Program-made: the position numbers and the translations under genes | Notes under the pieces: model-generated | Database searches by the model: none | Told to the model about the DNA's origin: nothing | Seen by the model: only the letters and a program-made list of their open reading frames with translations | Shown here: in pieces, positions 42,357 through 52,843 of the stretch | Position numbering within the stretch: the first letter of the stretch is position 1 | Layout: every line of letters starts with the position of its first letter | Assembly: GCA_001942045.1 (NCBI GenBank) | Contig: MSTD01000010.1 | Location: 62,001 to 126,000, forward strand | Source: Mycolicibacterium porcinum | GTDB lineage: Bacteria > Actinomycetota > Actinomycetes > Mycobacteriales > Mycobacteriaceae | Length of the DNA: 64,000 nucleotides | Direction: 5' to 3'

Positions 42357-42905
42357 ATGACCCAACCCGCGCAGTACCGGGTCCTCGCCGATGTCGGCGG
42401 AACGGTGGTGGCCGAGCAGGGCCCACTCGTCGTCGTCATCGACCGGGGCAACGGCCCGCTCGCGACGACCGCCTTCGTCCTCGGCGTACTGGCAGTCGTG
42501 TTCGGCGGCTTCGGCGCGGTCACCCTCGGACTCGCGCTCGGTGGCCGAGGAGGTGGCGTACCCCCGGTGGTGAGCGCGGTGTTCCTCGCCGCCGGGCTGG
42601 TTTTCGGCACCGCGACGGCCGCTGCGGTGGGCCGGATCAAGGCCGACAACAGACGACCGCTGACCGGCTACCGGCCCGTGGCCGTACTCGACAGAGCACG
42701 CGGGGTGCTCGCCGACGCCGACGGCGTAGTGCTGGCCCCGCTGGCCCACGTGCAGTTCGCCCGGCGAATGCAGCTGGGATCCAGCTCGCCCAAGCTCGTC
42801 GCCGTCACACCGAGCGGCGATCGGATCCTGAAGCGGGGCAACCCCTTCAACGGCGGGATCGGCAACCTCGACGCGGTCCTCACCGCGGCACTACATGGAC
42901 GCTGA
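42357..42905 (+). CDS. Small membrane protein of unknown function
   Basis: A 182-residue protein. Two hydrophobic helices lie at about 37-60 (TTAFVLGVLAVVFGGFGAVT) and 70-92 (VVSAVFLAAGLVFGTATAAA). Each end is a small soluble segment; the C-terminal one (GVLADADGVVLAPLAHVQFA, then KLVAVTPSGDRILKRGNP) is rich in beta character. I do not recognise a family. No ribosome site precedes the ATG. The gene lies between two inverted copies of an intergenic repeat, separate from urt and hisS, so it may be an accessory unit. Confidence 0.6.
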   Translation: MTQPAQYRVLADVGGTVVAEQGPLVVVIDRGNGPLATTAFVLGVLAVVFGGFGAVTLGLALGGRGGGVPPVVSAVFLAAGLVFGTATAAAVGRIKADNRRPLTGYRPVAVLDRARGVLADADGVVLAPLAHVQFARRMQLGSSSPKLVAVTPSGDRILKRGNPFNGGIGNLDAVLTAALHGR

Positions 42906-42907
42906 GC

Positions 42908-42979
42908 CCGCGTGAGCGCGCGCGAACTGCTGCCGAAATGCGGCGTGTCGGGCAGCAGACACGCACGCTCGCGGTGCAA
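42908..42979 (+). repeat. Intergenic palindromic repeat, copy 2
   Basis: The 40-bp core at 42940-42979 is the inverted counterpart of copy 1. Inside it, CTGCTGCC (42927-42934) and GGCAGCAG (42951-42958) form a perfect 8-bp stem. It lies between the convergent membrane-protein gene and hisS and could also serve as a terminator. Confidence 0.65.
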
Positions 42980-42987
42980 AGGGTCAG

Positions 42988-44253
42988 CTACCCGGCGAGG
43001 CGGGAAAGCACCTCGGCCACAACCGAATCGGCGGCGACATCCACTTGCTCACCGGTCGCCAGATCCTTGAGCCCGATGGTGCCCGCCTCGATGTCACGAT
43101 CGCCGGCCACGACCGCGTACTTGGCGCCCGAGCGGTCTGCCGCCTTCATCGCGCCCTTGAGCCCGCGGTCGCCGTAGGCCAGATCCACCCGCACCCCACG
43201 GGCCCGCAGCCGCGCGGCCAGCTTCGCCAGCTCCAGCTTGGCGGCGTCGCCCAGCGGCACACCGAACACCTCGACGCCACCGACACCGGTCACCGACTTG
43301 CCCTCGGCCTGCAGGGCCAGCAGCGTGCGGTCGACACCGAGCCCGAACCCGATGCCCGACACGTCCTGTCCACCGAGCTGACGCATCAGGCCGTCGTAGC
43401 GGCCACCGCCGCCGATGCCGGACTGCGCACCCAACCCGTCATGCACGAACTCGAAGGTGGTCTTGGTGTAGTAGTCCAACCCGCGCACCATCCTCGGGTT
43501 GATCACGTACGGCACACCGAGCCCGTCGAGGTGCGCCTGCACCACCTCGAAGTGGGCCTTGGCGCTGTCCGAGAGGTGATCGAGCATCAGCGGCGCGTCG
43601 GCGGTCATCTCACGCACGTGGGGCCGCTTGTCGTCGAGCACCCGCAGCGGGTTGATCTCGGCGCGGCGCCGGGTCTCCTCGTCCAGGTCGAGCTTGAACA
43701 GAAAGGCCTGCAACAGCTCCCGATACGCCGGACGGCAGGTGTCGTCACCTAGCGAGGTGAGCTCCAGGCGGAACCCGTCCAGGCCCAGCGACCGGAACCC
43801 GGCGTCGGCGATCGCGATCACCTCGGCGTCCAGCGCCGGATCGTCGACGCCGATGGCCTCCACCCCGACCTGCTGCAGCTGACGGTAGCGTCCGGCCTGA
43901 GGCCGCTCGTAGCGGAAGAACGGCCCCGAGTAGCAGAGCTTGACCGGCAGCGCGCCCCGGTCCAGCCGGTGCTGGATCACCGCGCGGATCACCCCGGCGG
44001 TGCCCTCGGGCCGCAGGGTCACCGAACGATCGCCCCGGTCGGCGAACGTGTACATCTCCTTGGACACCACATCGGTGGACTCACCCACCCCGCGGGCGAA
44101 CAGCGCGGTGTCCTCGAAGATCGGCAGCTCGATGTCGCCGTACCCGGCGCGCCGCGCCGCGGTCAGCAGGCCGTCCCGGACCGCCACGAACTGCGCCGAC
44201 TCCGGCGGTAGGTAGTCGGGCACGCCCTTGGGCGCCTGGAATGCAGATGTCAC
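42988..44253 (-). CDS. hisS: Histidyl-tRNA synthetase
   Basis: A 421-residue class II synthetase that charges tRNA-His. It starts [20 protein letters not shown]. Motif 2 is [20 protein letters not shown], and the histidine-specific motifs are [13 protein letters not shown] and [14 protein letters not shown]. The C-terminal anticodon domain has the [20 protein letters not shown] stretch. Length is normal. The start overlaps the stop of the upstream MBL gene by ATGA. Confidence 0.96.
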   Translation of the reverse strand: MTSAFQAPKGVPDYLPPESAQFVAVRDGLLTAARRAGYGDIELPIFEDTALFARGVGESTDVVSKEMYTFADRGDRSVTLRPEGTAGVIRAVIQHRLDRGALPVKLCYSGPFFRYERPQAGRYRQLQQVGVEAIGVDDPALDAEVIAIADAGFRSLGLDGFRLELTSLGDDTCRPAYRELLQAFLFKLDLDEETRRRAEINPLRVLDDKRPHVREMTADAPLMLDHLSDSAKAHFEVVQAHLDGLGVPYVINPRMVRGLDYYTKTTFEFVHDGLGAQSGIGGGGRYDGLMRQLGGQDVSGIGFGLGVDRTLLALQAEGKSVTGVGGVEVFGVPLGDAAKLELAKLAARLRARGVRVDLAYGDRGLKGAMKAADRSGAKYAVVAGDRDIEAGTIGLKDLATGEQVDVAADSVVAEVLSRLAG

Positions 44254-44933
44254 AGAGTCAAACCTTCGAGAAACGGGTTGGTGCGGCGTTCGTGCCCGAT
44301 CGTCGTGCGCGGGCCGTGCCCTGGTAATACCACGGTGTCGTCGTCGAGTACCAACAGCTTTGTCACGATCGAGGTGAGCAGGTCACGTCCGCTGCCGCCG
44401 GGCAGGTCGGTGCGGCCCACCGAGGACCGGAACAGCGTATCGCCCGTGAACACCGTGTCGGCGCCGGAGCCCGAGAAGCTGTCCTCCCCCGCGACCCGGA
44501 ACACCACCGAACCCCTCGTGTGCCCCGGCGTGTGGTCGACGGTCACCGACACCCCGCCGAAATCGAGGGTCTGGCCGTCCCGGTCCAGCTCGACCAGCTG
44601 CTTGGGCTCGGAGAAGAGCACGCCGAACGCCACCTGGGCCAGCCGTGGGCCGAATCCCTTGATCGGGTCGGTCAGCATGAACCGGTCCTCGGGGTGGATG
44701 TACACCGGGCAGCCGTAGGTGTCGGCCACCTTCTGCGCCGACCACATGTGATCGACATGACCGTGCGTCAGCAGCACCGCTGCCGGCGTCAGCCGGTTCT
44801 CGTCGAGAATGCGGCGCAGCCGGTCCGTGGCCCGCTGGCCCGGATCGACCACAACCGCGTCGGCCCCTGGCCGCTCAGCCAGCACGTAGCAGTTACACGC
44901 CAGCATCCCGGCCGGAAATCCGGTAATGAACAC
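44250..44933 (-). CDS. MBL-fold hydrolase, glyoxalase II-like (Rv2581c-type)
   Basis: A 227-residue metallo-beta-lactamase-fold protein. The metal motif is THGHVDHMW (His57, His59, Asp61, His62), with further ligands in [23 protein letters not shown] and [12 protein letters not shown]. It would hydrolyse a thioester such as S-lactoylglutathione or, in mycobacteria, a mycothiol thioester; this is inference. GTG 44933 begins [16 protein letters not shown]. The 1034-residue open frame in which it is embedded is antisense to the cyclophilin genes upstream. Confidence 0.88.
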   Translation of the reverse strand: MFITGFPAGMLACNCYVLAERPGADAVVVDPGQRATDRLRRILDENRLTPAAVLLTHGHVDHMWSAQKVADTYGCPVYIHPEDRFMLTDPIKGFGPRLAQVAFGVLFSEPKQLVELDRDGQTLDFGGVSVTVDHTPGHTRGSVVFRVAGEDSFSGSGADTVFTGDTLFRSSVGRTDLPGGSGRDLLTSIVTKLLVLDDDTVVLPGHGPRTTIGHERRTNPFLEGLTL

Positions 44934-45053
44934 GGCCCCAGTTTCCCACGGCCCCGCCACCACCTGCGGTTCCCGCGGGTCGCAGACCTGGAGTCCAGGT
45001 CCGCCTGGCAGACTCGTCACCGATCCCGACCGCTCACAAGGAGGACTGCTGCG

Positions 45054-45929
<876 letters not shown>

Positions 45930-45941
45930 GGCGGGAGCCAT

Positions 45942-46943
45942 TTGACTGTCCCGCCCCCTTACGGCGGTCCCCAGCCGGACCATCCCCACTACGTGCCGGG
46001 TTACCCGGTGGGATATCCGGCTGGTTATCCCCCGTCTGCCCACACCAACGGCATGGCGGTCGCGGCACTGGTGGGCTCGGTCCTGTTCGCACCGCTGGGC
46101 ATCCTGTTCGGACACATCTCGCTGTCGCAGCTCAAACGCAGCGGTGAACAGGGCCGCGGTATCGCGGTCGCTGGCCTGGTCATCGGGTATGTGATGACGG
46201 CTCTGGCGATCGTGGCGGTGGTACTGATCGTGGTGCTCGGCCTGATTGCCGTCAAAGCCGCCGAGGACATGCCGCGCCACGATCGCTACCCGGCCGCCGC
46301 GGGCTCGAGCCGGCAACTGCCCGCGTTCGCGCCGCCGCCGAACCTCGGCGGCAACTGCCAGTACCCGGCCACCCCGGAACCGGCCGCCAGGCCGGCCAAA
46401 CCACCGCGTGCCGGCACAGTGCCGACCGAGCCGGCCACGGTGGAGGCCGGGATCGTCACCGACCGCGGCAGCATCGGACTCAACCTGGCCAACGGCAAGG
46501 CGCCGTGCACGGTGAACAACTTCGCCAGCCTGGCGTTCCAAGGATTCTTCGACGGCACCGAATGCCACCGGCTGACCACCGGAGCCCTCGCGGCGCTGCA
46601 GTGCGGCGACCCGTCGGGCACCGGGACAGGCGGGCCCGGTTACCGATTCCCGAACGAGTACCCGACCAACCAGTACCGGCTCTCCGATCCCGCCGTGAAA
46701 GAACCCGTCGTCTATCCGCGGGGCACGGTGGCGATGGCCAACTCCGGGCCGGGCACCAACGGCAGCCAGTTCTTCCTGGTGTACGAAGACTCCCTGCTCC
46801 CGCCGACGTACACGGTGTTCGGCACCGTGGACAACACCGGCCTGGCCACCCTCGACGCGATCGCCGACGGCGGGGTCGCCGACGGAAGCGACGACGGCAA
46901 GCCCGCCACACCGGTGACCATCAAATCGGCAACCGTGGGCTGA
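45942..46943 (+). CDS. Second cyclophilin-type isomerase with DUF4190-like membrane region
   Basis: A 333-residue paralogue of the preceding gene. The N-terminus is Pro/Gly/Tyr-rich (residues 1-30), followed by two membrane helices resembling DUF4190 (MAVAALVGSVLFAPLGILFG, then GIAVAGLVIGYVMTALAIVA). The cyclophilin domain from about 165 shares ECHRLTTGA, LQCGDPSGTGTGG, EYPTNQY and GSQFFLVYEDS with its neighbour, and keeps the same four cysteines. TTG 45942 is used, with GGGAG eight bases upstream. It lies 12 bp after the first copy, so the pair is an operon from a tandem duplication followed by a change of membrane anchor. Confidence 0.85.
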   Translation: MTVPPPYGGPQPDHPHYVPGYPVGYPAGYPPSAHTNGMAVAALVGSVLFAPLGILFGHISLSQLKRSGEQGRGIAVAGLVIGYVMTALAIVAVVLIVVLGLIAVKAAEDMPRHDRYPAAAGSSRQLPAFAPPPNLGGNCQYPATPEPAARPAKPPRAGTVPTEPATVEAGIVTDRGSIGLNLANGKAPCTVNNFASLAFQGFFDGTECHRLTTGALAALQCGDPSGTGTGGPGYRFPNEYPTNQYRLSDPAVKEPVVYPRGTVAMANSGPGTNGSQFFLVYEDSLLPPTYTVFGTVDNTGLATLDAIADGGVADGSDDGKPATPVTIKSATVG

Positions 46944-46954
46944 GCCGACGGGCG

Positions 46955-49306
46955 TCAGGCCGCCGACGTGACGCGGTACACGTCGTACACGCCCTCCACG
47001 TTGCGCACCACGCTCAGCAGGTGGCCGAGGTGTTTGGGATCGCCCATCTCGAAGGTGAACCGGCTGATCGCCACCCGGTCGTTGGACGTGGTGACCGATG
47101 CCGAGAGGATGTTGACCTTCTCGTCGGCCAGCACCCGCGTCACGTCGGACAGCAGGCGGTGCCGGTCCAGCGCCTCGACCTGGATGGCCACCAGGAATAC
47201 CGACGACGGCGACGGCGCCCAGTTCACCTCGATGATGCGTTCCGACTGTTGTTGCAGCGAAGCCGCATTCGTGCAGTCGGTGCGATGCACGCTGACCCCA
47301 CCGCCGCGGGTCACGAAGCCCATGATGGTGTCGCCGGGCACCGGGGTGCAGCACTTGGCCAGCTTGGTCAGGGTTCCGGGCGCACCCGGCACCGCGACGC
47401 CGGTGTCGTCGGTGCTGCGTTGGCGCACCGGCATGGTCAGCGGAGTGGACCGCTCGGCGAGTTCGTCCTCGGCCGCGTCGTCCCCGCCGAACTGAGCGAG
47501 CAGACGCTGCACGACATGGCGTGCCGAGACGTGCCCCTCACCGACCGCGGTGTACAACGCCGAGACGTCGGTGTAGCGCAACTCGCGGGCCAGCGCGCCC
47601 ATGGTGTCGGCATTGATCAAGCGCTGCAACGGAAGTCCGCCGCGGCGGACCTCGCGCGCGATGGCATCCTTGCCGGACTCCAGCGCCTCCTCGCGGCGTT
47701 CCTTGGCGAACCACTGGCGGATCTTGGCCTTCGCCCGCGGCGACACCACGAAGGTCTGCCAGTCGCGCGAGGGCCCGGCGTTGGGCGCCTTCGAGGTGAA
47801 CACCTCGACGACCTCACCGTTCTCCAGCTTGCGCTCCAGCGCGACGAGCCGGCCGTTGACCCGGGCCCCGATACAGCGGTGGCCGACCTCGGTGTGCACC
47901 GCGTAGGCGAAGTCGACCGGGGTCGATCCGGTCGGCAGGTTGATCACGTCGCCCTTCGGCGTGAAGACGAAGATCTCTTGTACCGCAAGGTCGTAACGCA
48001 ACGACTCGAGGAACTCACCGGGGTCGGCGGCCTCCCGCTGCCAGTCCAGCAGCTGGCGCATCCAGGCCATGTCGTCGATCTCGGTGGCGGCGTGGCTCTG
48101 CGGAACTCCGTTGCGGCCCTTGGCTTCTTTGTAGCGCCAGTGCGCCGCGATGCCGTACTCCGCGGTGCGGTGCATGTCCCTGGTGCGGATCTGCACCTCC
48201 AGCGGCTTGCCCTCGGGGCCGACCACCGTGGTGTGCAGCGACTGGTAGACGCCGTAGCGCGGCTGGGCGATGTAATCCTTGAACCGGCCCGCCATCGGTT
48301 GCCACAGCGAGTGCACGACGCCGACGGCCGCGTAGCAGTCACGGATCTCGTCGCACAGGATCCGCACGCCGACCAGGTCGTGGATGTCGTCGAAGTCGCG
48401 GCCCTTGACGATCATCTTCTGGTAGATCGACCAGTAATGCTTGGGCCTGCCCTCGACCACGGCGTTGATCTTCATCGCGCTCAGCGCCACGCCGATCTCG
48501 GCGCGCACCTTGGCCAGGTAGGTGTCGCGTGACGGCGCCCGGTCGGCGACCAGCCGCACGATCTCCTCGTACTTCTTCGGATGCAGGATCGCGAACGACA
48601 GATCCTCGAGCTCCCACTTGACGGTGGCCATCCCCAGCCGATGAGCAAGGGGGGCAATGACTTCCAGTGTCTCGCGGGCTTTACGGGCCTGCTTCTCGGG
48701 CGGCAGGAAGCGCATGGTGCGCATGTTGTGCAGCCGGTCGGCCACCTTGATCACCAGCACCCGGGGATCGCGGGCCATCGCGATGATCATCTTGCGGATC
48801 GTCTCGCCCTCGGCGGCCGAGCCGAGCACCACTTTGTCCAGCTTGGTGACGCCGTCCACCAAGTGGCCCACCTCGGCGCCGAACTCGGCGGTCAAGGCCT
48901 CCAGGGTGTACCCGGTGTCCTCCACGGTGTCGTGCAGCAGTGCCGCCACCAGCGTCGTGGTGTCCATCCCCAGCTCGGCCAGGATGTTGGCCACCGCCAG
49001 CGGATGGGTGATGTACGGGTCACCGGATTTGCGGAGCTGGTCGGCGTGGCGCTGCTCGGCGACGTCGTAGGCGCGCTGCAACAGCTGCAGATCGGCCTTC
49101 GGATAGATCTCGCGGTGTACCGCGACCAGAGGCTCCAGCACCGGGTTGACCGCACTGCGCTGCGCGGTCATCCGGCGGGCGAGCCGCGCACGTACCCGGC
49201 GTGACGCGCTGGTCTTCGTGGCGTCAGGTCCCGTGACGCCCGGTGACACCGGCGGCGACTGCACCGCCTGGCCCGCAGTCGCGTCCGTACCCGTATCGCC
49301 GGCCAT
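46955..49306 (-). CDS. rel: Bifunctional (p)ppGpp synthetase/hydrolase
   Basis: A 783-residue stringent-response enzyme that makes and degrades (p)ppGpp. The HD hydrolase domain has [20 protein letters not shown]. The synthetase domain has [20 protein letters not shown]; the RFKD form is that of bifunctional Rel rather than RelA. TGS ([20 protein letters not shown]), the Cys-containing zinc-finger domain ([20 protein letters not shown]) and a C-terminal ACT domain follow. ATG 49306 is preceded by GGGAGGTGA. It lies 40 bp downstream of apt, as in M. tuberculosis. Confidence 0.96.
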   Translation of the reverse strand: MAGDTGTDATAGQAVQSPPVSPGVTGPDATKTSASRRVRARLARRMTAQRSAVNPVLEPLVAVHREIYPKADLQLLQRAYDVAEQRHADQLRKSGDPYITHPLAVANILAELGMDTTTLVAALLHDTVEDTGYTLEALTAEFGAEVGHLVDGVTKLDKVVLGSAAEGETIRKMIIAMARDPRVLVIKVADRLHNMRTMRFLPPEKQARKARETLEVIAPLAHRLGMATVKWELEDLSFAILHPKKYEEIVRLVADRAPSRDTYLAKVRAEIGVALSAMKINAVVEGRPKHYWSIYQKMIVKGRDFDDIHDLVGVRILCDEIRDCYAAVGVVHSLWQPMAGRFKDYIAQPRYGVYQSLHTTVVGPEGKPLEVQIRTRDMHRTAEYGIAAHWRYKEAKGRNGVPQSHAATEIDDMAWMRQLLDWQREAADPGEFLESLRYDLAVQEIFVFTPKGDVINLPTGSTPVDFAYAVHTEVGHRCIGARVNGRLVALERKLENGEVVEVFTSKAPNAGPSRDWQTFVVSPRAKAKIRQWFAKERREEALESGKDAIAREVRRGGLPLQRLINADTMGALARELRYTDVSALYTAVGEGHVSARHVVQRLLAQFGGDDAAEDELAERSTPLTMPVRQRSTDDTGVAVPGAPGTLTKLAKCCTPVPGDTIMGFVTRGGGVSVHRTDCTNAASLQQQSERIIEVNWAPSPSSVFLVAIQVEALDRHRLLSDVTRVLADEKVNILSASVTTSNDRVAISRFTFEMGDPKHLGHLLSVVRNVEGVYDVYRVTSAA

Positions 49307-49346
49307 CGTCACCTCCCGGTTTTCGCCCAGAATCCGAGGATATCTC

Positions 49347-49883
49347 TCACACCGTGTGCAGGCTGGTGACCTGTAGCGGTGCCACCACATCTCGGCCACC
49401 AAGGGCCGTCAATTCCAGCACCACCGCGGCACTCAGCACGTTGGCCCCGCTCGCCTCGAGCAGCTGTCGTGCCGCCCCCAGCGTTCCGCCGGTGGCCAGA
49501 ACATCGTCGATGATCACAACGTTGCGCCCGGCGATATCAATTCCGTCGGCCGGGATCTCCAGCGTCGCGCTGCCGTACTCGAGCTGATAGGTGACGCTGT
49601 GCACCGGCGGTGGCAGCTTCCCGCCCTTGCGGACCGCCAGCACACCGACCCCGAGTCGGGTGGCGACCGCGGCCCCCAGCAGGAAGCCCCGGGCGTCCAG
49701 CCCGGCGACCAGATCGGCGTCGGCCGCGGTGGCGGCCAGGGCGTCGGTCACCGCGCTCAGGCCCTGCGCATCGGCCAGCAGCGGGGTCAGATCCTTGAAC
49801 TGCACGCCTGGCTCGGGAAAGTCGGGCACTTCCCGGATCAGTTTCTTGACCAGCTCCGAGATCCTGGCCGGGTCGCCGCTCAC
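49347..49883 (-). CDS. apt: Adenine phosphoribosyltransferase
   Basis: A 178-residue purine-salvage enzyme making AMP from adenine and [24 protein letters not shown] is the family N-terminus, [20 protein letters not shown] the purine loop, and [20 protein letters not shown] the PRPP-binding motif. GTG 49883 overlaps the lipoprotein stop by GTGA, which also decides the start. The apt-rel order, linking purine salvage with the alarmone, is conserved in actinobacteria. Confidence 0.94.
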   Translation of the reverse strand: MSGDPARISELVKKLIREVPDFPEPGVQFKDLTPLLADAQGLSAVTDALAATAADADLVAGLDARGFLLGAAVATRLGVGVLAVRKGGKLPPPVHSVTYQLEYGSATLEIPADGIDIAGRNVVIIDDVLATGGTLGAARQLLEASGANVLSAAVVLELTALGGRDVVAPLQVTSLHTV

Positions 49884-51547
49884 GTGGACAACTTCCAGCG
49901 GTCCATGTTCCACCCGGCGCCCCACCGGGTCGGATTGCTGCTCACGGCGTACATCTTGGTCGATGTCAGCACTGTGCGCTGCTGGCGGTACAGCGGCAGG
50001 GTCGGCATGTCGTTCCACAGGATCGGCGCGCCCTCCCCCGCCAGCCGCGCCAGTTCCTTCGGGTCCGACGACACAGCCTGCGCATCGATGATGCCGTCGA
50101 CCCGCTCGTTGGCGTAACCGGGCAGGTTGTTGCCGTTGCCCGAGTGGAACGCGTACGCGTCGATGGCCGAAGAACCCGAGGAGCCGCTGCCGGCGGCCCC
50201 GCCGGTGCTGGCCAGAAGTCCGTCGAACTCGTTGTTGCGCAATGCCACCGGTCCGGCCGTCGCCGATCCGGCGTCCTGCACGGTGATGCCGGCCGCGGCA
50301 CATGACTTCGCGATCGCACCGACGGTCGCAGCCAGCCGGGCGTTGGGCGTCTGGTACCCGATGCGGACCGTCAGCGGCTTGTTGTTGAGCGCCGCGCGGG
50401 CCGCGTCAGGGTTGGCCACCCCGAATTGCGCGGCCTCGCCCACATTCTCGGCGGCACTGAACGCGTCGTCGGTAACCGGGCTGAGCCGGGAGTTGATGAT
50501 CGGCGTGCCGGCATTGCGGGCGATCACATCCCGCGGGGTGCACAGCGCCACGGCCCGCCGCGCCGGCGTGGCGGCCAACGGCCCGCCCGGCGCGAAGATC
50601 AACTGCTCGATACCGGCTGACGGGGTTTCCATGCTGACGTAGTCGTCGGGCAGGTTGAGCAGGCCCGAGGATCCGGACTCGATGTCGACGACATCGAACG
50701 ATCCCTGGTTGACCCGCTCCTGGATGTCGGCGCCACGCGGCCACACCGCGATCTGGTTGGTGATCGCGGGGGTCCCCCACCACTTGTCGTTGGCGACCAG
50801 GACCACCACGCCGTCCTTGGACACCGAGTCGATCCGGTACGGGCCCGACGACGGGAACCGCTTGAGGTCGAGGTCGGGTTTGAGGTCCCAGATGGTGTTC
50901 CACGCCTTGGCGATCCGGTCGATCGTCGGCTGGTCACCGTTCTGCAGCGCGGTGGCCACCCCGCCGTCGCCGAGGTTGAGTTCGTCGGCGATGACATGCG
51001 AGGGCATCAGCGATGTCGCGGCGAACAGCTGCCCGTAGTCGAGGAATCCGCGGTCCTGGGCGAACGACACCCGGGCCCGCTTCTGGCCGGGGGCACAGTC
51101 CACGGACGCGATGTCGCGGTAACCCGCCCGGCTCGCGGCGTCGAACCCGGGGAACCGCCCGGACTGCGCGCCCCAGGCCAGCACGAGGTCGTCACACGTG
51201 ATGGGCTTGCCGTCGGAGTAGACCGCCTTGTCGCTGATCACGTAATCCAGGATCAGTGGCGCACGGCCCACGACCGACACCGAACCGAAGTCGTTGTCGG
51301 ACACCACCTGGCCCTCGGGGCCGTGGTAGGCGAATCCGGTCAACGCCCGCGCGAAGGCCTGCGGCCCAGCCGACGCGGCCCCGGCCACCGTGTTGGTGTT
51401 ATAGGTGGTCAGGGTGCCGTCGACGGCGTAGTCGATCTTGTCGGCCGAGCTTCCCGAACACGCCGACAGGCCCAACGCGGCGACCACGGACAGCGTCGCC
51501 GCCGTCAGTGCCGTCCGGGCCCGGGCGACGGCCCGCCACTGAACCAT
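49880..51547 (-). CDS. Family 5 solute-binding lipoprotein (Rv2585c-type)
   Basis: A 555-residue peptide-binding-type (SBP_bac_5) lipoprotein. The signal peptide ends LGLSAC, with lipidated Cys about 30. [20 protein letters not shown] and [20 protein letters not shown] are typical of the fold. No permease or ATPase genes of an oligopeptide transporter are nearby, and the neighbour is the Sec export operon. It may act as a surface chaperone or binding protein independent of transport, but this is speculation. Five bases separate it from secF. Confidence 0.88.
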   Translation of the reverse strand: MVQWRAVARARTALTAATLSVVAALGLSACSGSSADKIDYAVDGTLTTYNTNTVAGAASAGPQAFARALTGFAYHGPEGQVVSDNDFGSVSVVGRAPLILDYVISDKAVYSDGKPITCDDLVLAWGAQSGRFPGFDAASRAGYRDIASVDCAPGQKRARVSFAQDRGFLDYGQLFAATSLMPSHVIADELNLGDGGVATALQNGDQPTIDRIAKAWNTIWDLKPDLDLKRFPSSGPYRIDSVSKDGVVVLVANDKWWGTPAITNQIAVWPRGADIQERVNQGSFDVVDIESGSSGLLNLPDDYVSMETPSAGIEQLIFAPGGPLAATPARRAVALCTPRDVIARNAGTPIINSRLSPVTDDAFSAAENVGEAAQFGVANPDAARAALNNKPLTVRIGYQTPNARLAATVGAIAKSCAAAGITVQDAGSATAGPVALRNNEFDGLLASTGGAAGSGSSGSSAIDAYAFHSGNGNNLPGYANERVDGIIDAQAVSSDPKELARLAGEGAPILWNDMPTLPLYRQQRTVLTSTKMYAVSSNPTRWGAGWNMDRWKLST

Positions 51548-51552
51548 GCGGC

Positions 51553-52839
51553 TTACCGCCGGGTGTTCCGCTTGCCCGACGGACGTCCGGTGCGCGCGGC
51601 CGGTCGCGCGCCGGGAGCCGGTTTGGCCGGTGCGGGCTCGGCCGCGACCGTGGCCGACACCGTCTCGGCACCGCTGTCATCGGTGTCCGCATCGGAGGCG
51701 TCGGCCGCGTCCTTGGTGGCCGTCGACGCCTTGGCGCCCTTCTCCCGGCGATTCAGCACGCGCTTGGTGTGCTTACGCACCAGCTCCGTACGTTCGCGCA
51801 ACGACACGAGAAGCGGCGTCGCGAAGTAGATCGACGAGTAGGTACCGACGATGACGCCGACCAGCTGCACCAGGGCCAGATCCATCAGCGTTCCGACGCC
51901 CAGCAGCCACACCGCGACGACCATCAGCGCGATGATCGGCAGCACCGAGATGAGGCTGGTGTTGATCGAGCGCATGAAGGTCTGGTTGACCGCGAGGTTG
52001 GCCTGCTCGGCGAACGTTCGGCGCGTGGTGTGTTCGAAGCCGTGGGTGTTCTCTTCGACCTTGTCGAACACGATCACCGTGTCGTAGAGCGAGAAGCCCA
52101 GAATCGTCAGCAGACCGATGACCGTGGCCGGGGTGACCTCGAAACCGACCAGCGAGTAGACGCCGGCGGTCACGACCAGGTCGAAGACGAGTGTGGCCAT
52201 CGCGGCCATCGCCATGTAGCGCTCGTACCGCCATGCGATGTAGATCGACGCCAGCACGACGAAGACCACCAGCGCGATCAATGCCTTCTGGGTGATCTGC
52301 CCACCCCAGGTCTCGGACACCGCCGAGTCGCTGATCACCTGCTTGCTCGGCTGGCCGTCGGCGCCCTTGGGATGGAACGCGTCGAAGAGCGCGGTCCGCA
52401 GTTTCTCGGTCTCGTCGTTGGTCAGGGTCTCCGAACGGATCTGCACGGTCGCCGAGGCGCCGCTGCCGACCAGCACGACCGATTCGGGCGCCTTGTTCAG
52501 GGTCTTGTTGAAGACGTCCTCGACCTGCTGGACCGAGACGATGCCCTCGGAACCGGCCGAGGGCATCGACACCTTCGTGCCGCCCTCGAAGTCGATGCCG
52601 AAGGTGAACCCTCGCAACACCATGCTGGCGATGCAGACCGCGACGATGATGCCGCTGATCGCGTACCAGAGCTTGCGGCGGCCGATGACCTCGAAGGCCC
52701 CGGTACCGGTGTAGAGCCGGACGAAGAATCCGTGCTTCGGCATTGCCGCAGAAGTGGATTCGATGCCAGGCGCCTCCACTGCGGTGTCCTTGACGTCCTC
52801 GGCGGTCGTGTCGTCGGCGGTGTTCTTAGCTGCTGCCAT
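51553..52839 (-). CDS. secF: Protein translocase subunit SecF
   Basis: A 428-residue RND-type subunit that with SecD pulls exported proteins across the membrane using the proton gradient. FTFGIDFEGGTKVSMP is the first periplasmic motif. Six membrane helices are visible, and ATVIGLLTILGFSLYDTVIV with VFDKVEEN carries the charged residues of the family. The C-terminal about 60 residues are Ala/Pro/basic and cytoplasmic. Four bases separate it from secD. Confidence 0.95.
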   Translation of the reverse strand: MAAAKNTADDTTAEDVKDTAVEAPGIESTSAAMPKHGFFVRLYTGTGAFEVIGRRKLWYAISGIIVAVCIASMVLRGFTFGIDFEGGTKVSMPSAGSEGIVSVQQVEDVFNKTLNKAPESVVLVGSGASATVQIRSETLTNDETEKLRTALFDAFHPKGADGQPSKQVISDSAVSETWGGQITQKALIALVVFVVLASIYIAWRYERYMAMAAMATLVFDLVVTAGVYSLVGFEVTPATVIGLLTILGFSLYDTVIVFDKVEENTHGFEHTTRRTFAEQANLAVNQTFMRSINTSLISVLPIIALMVVAVWLLGVGTLMDLALVQLVGVIVGTYSSIYFATPLLVSLRERTELVRKHTKRVLNRREKGAKASTATKDAADASDADTDDSGAETVSATVAAEPAPAKPAPGARPAARTGRPSGKRNTRR

Positions 52840-52843
52840 GTGC

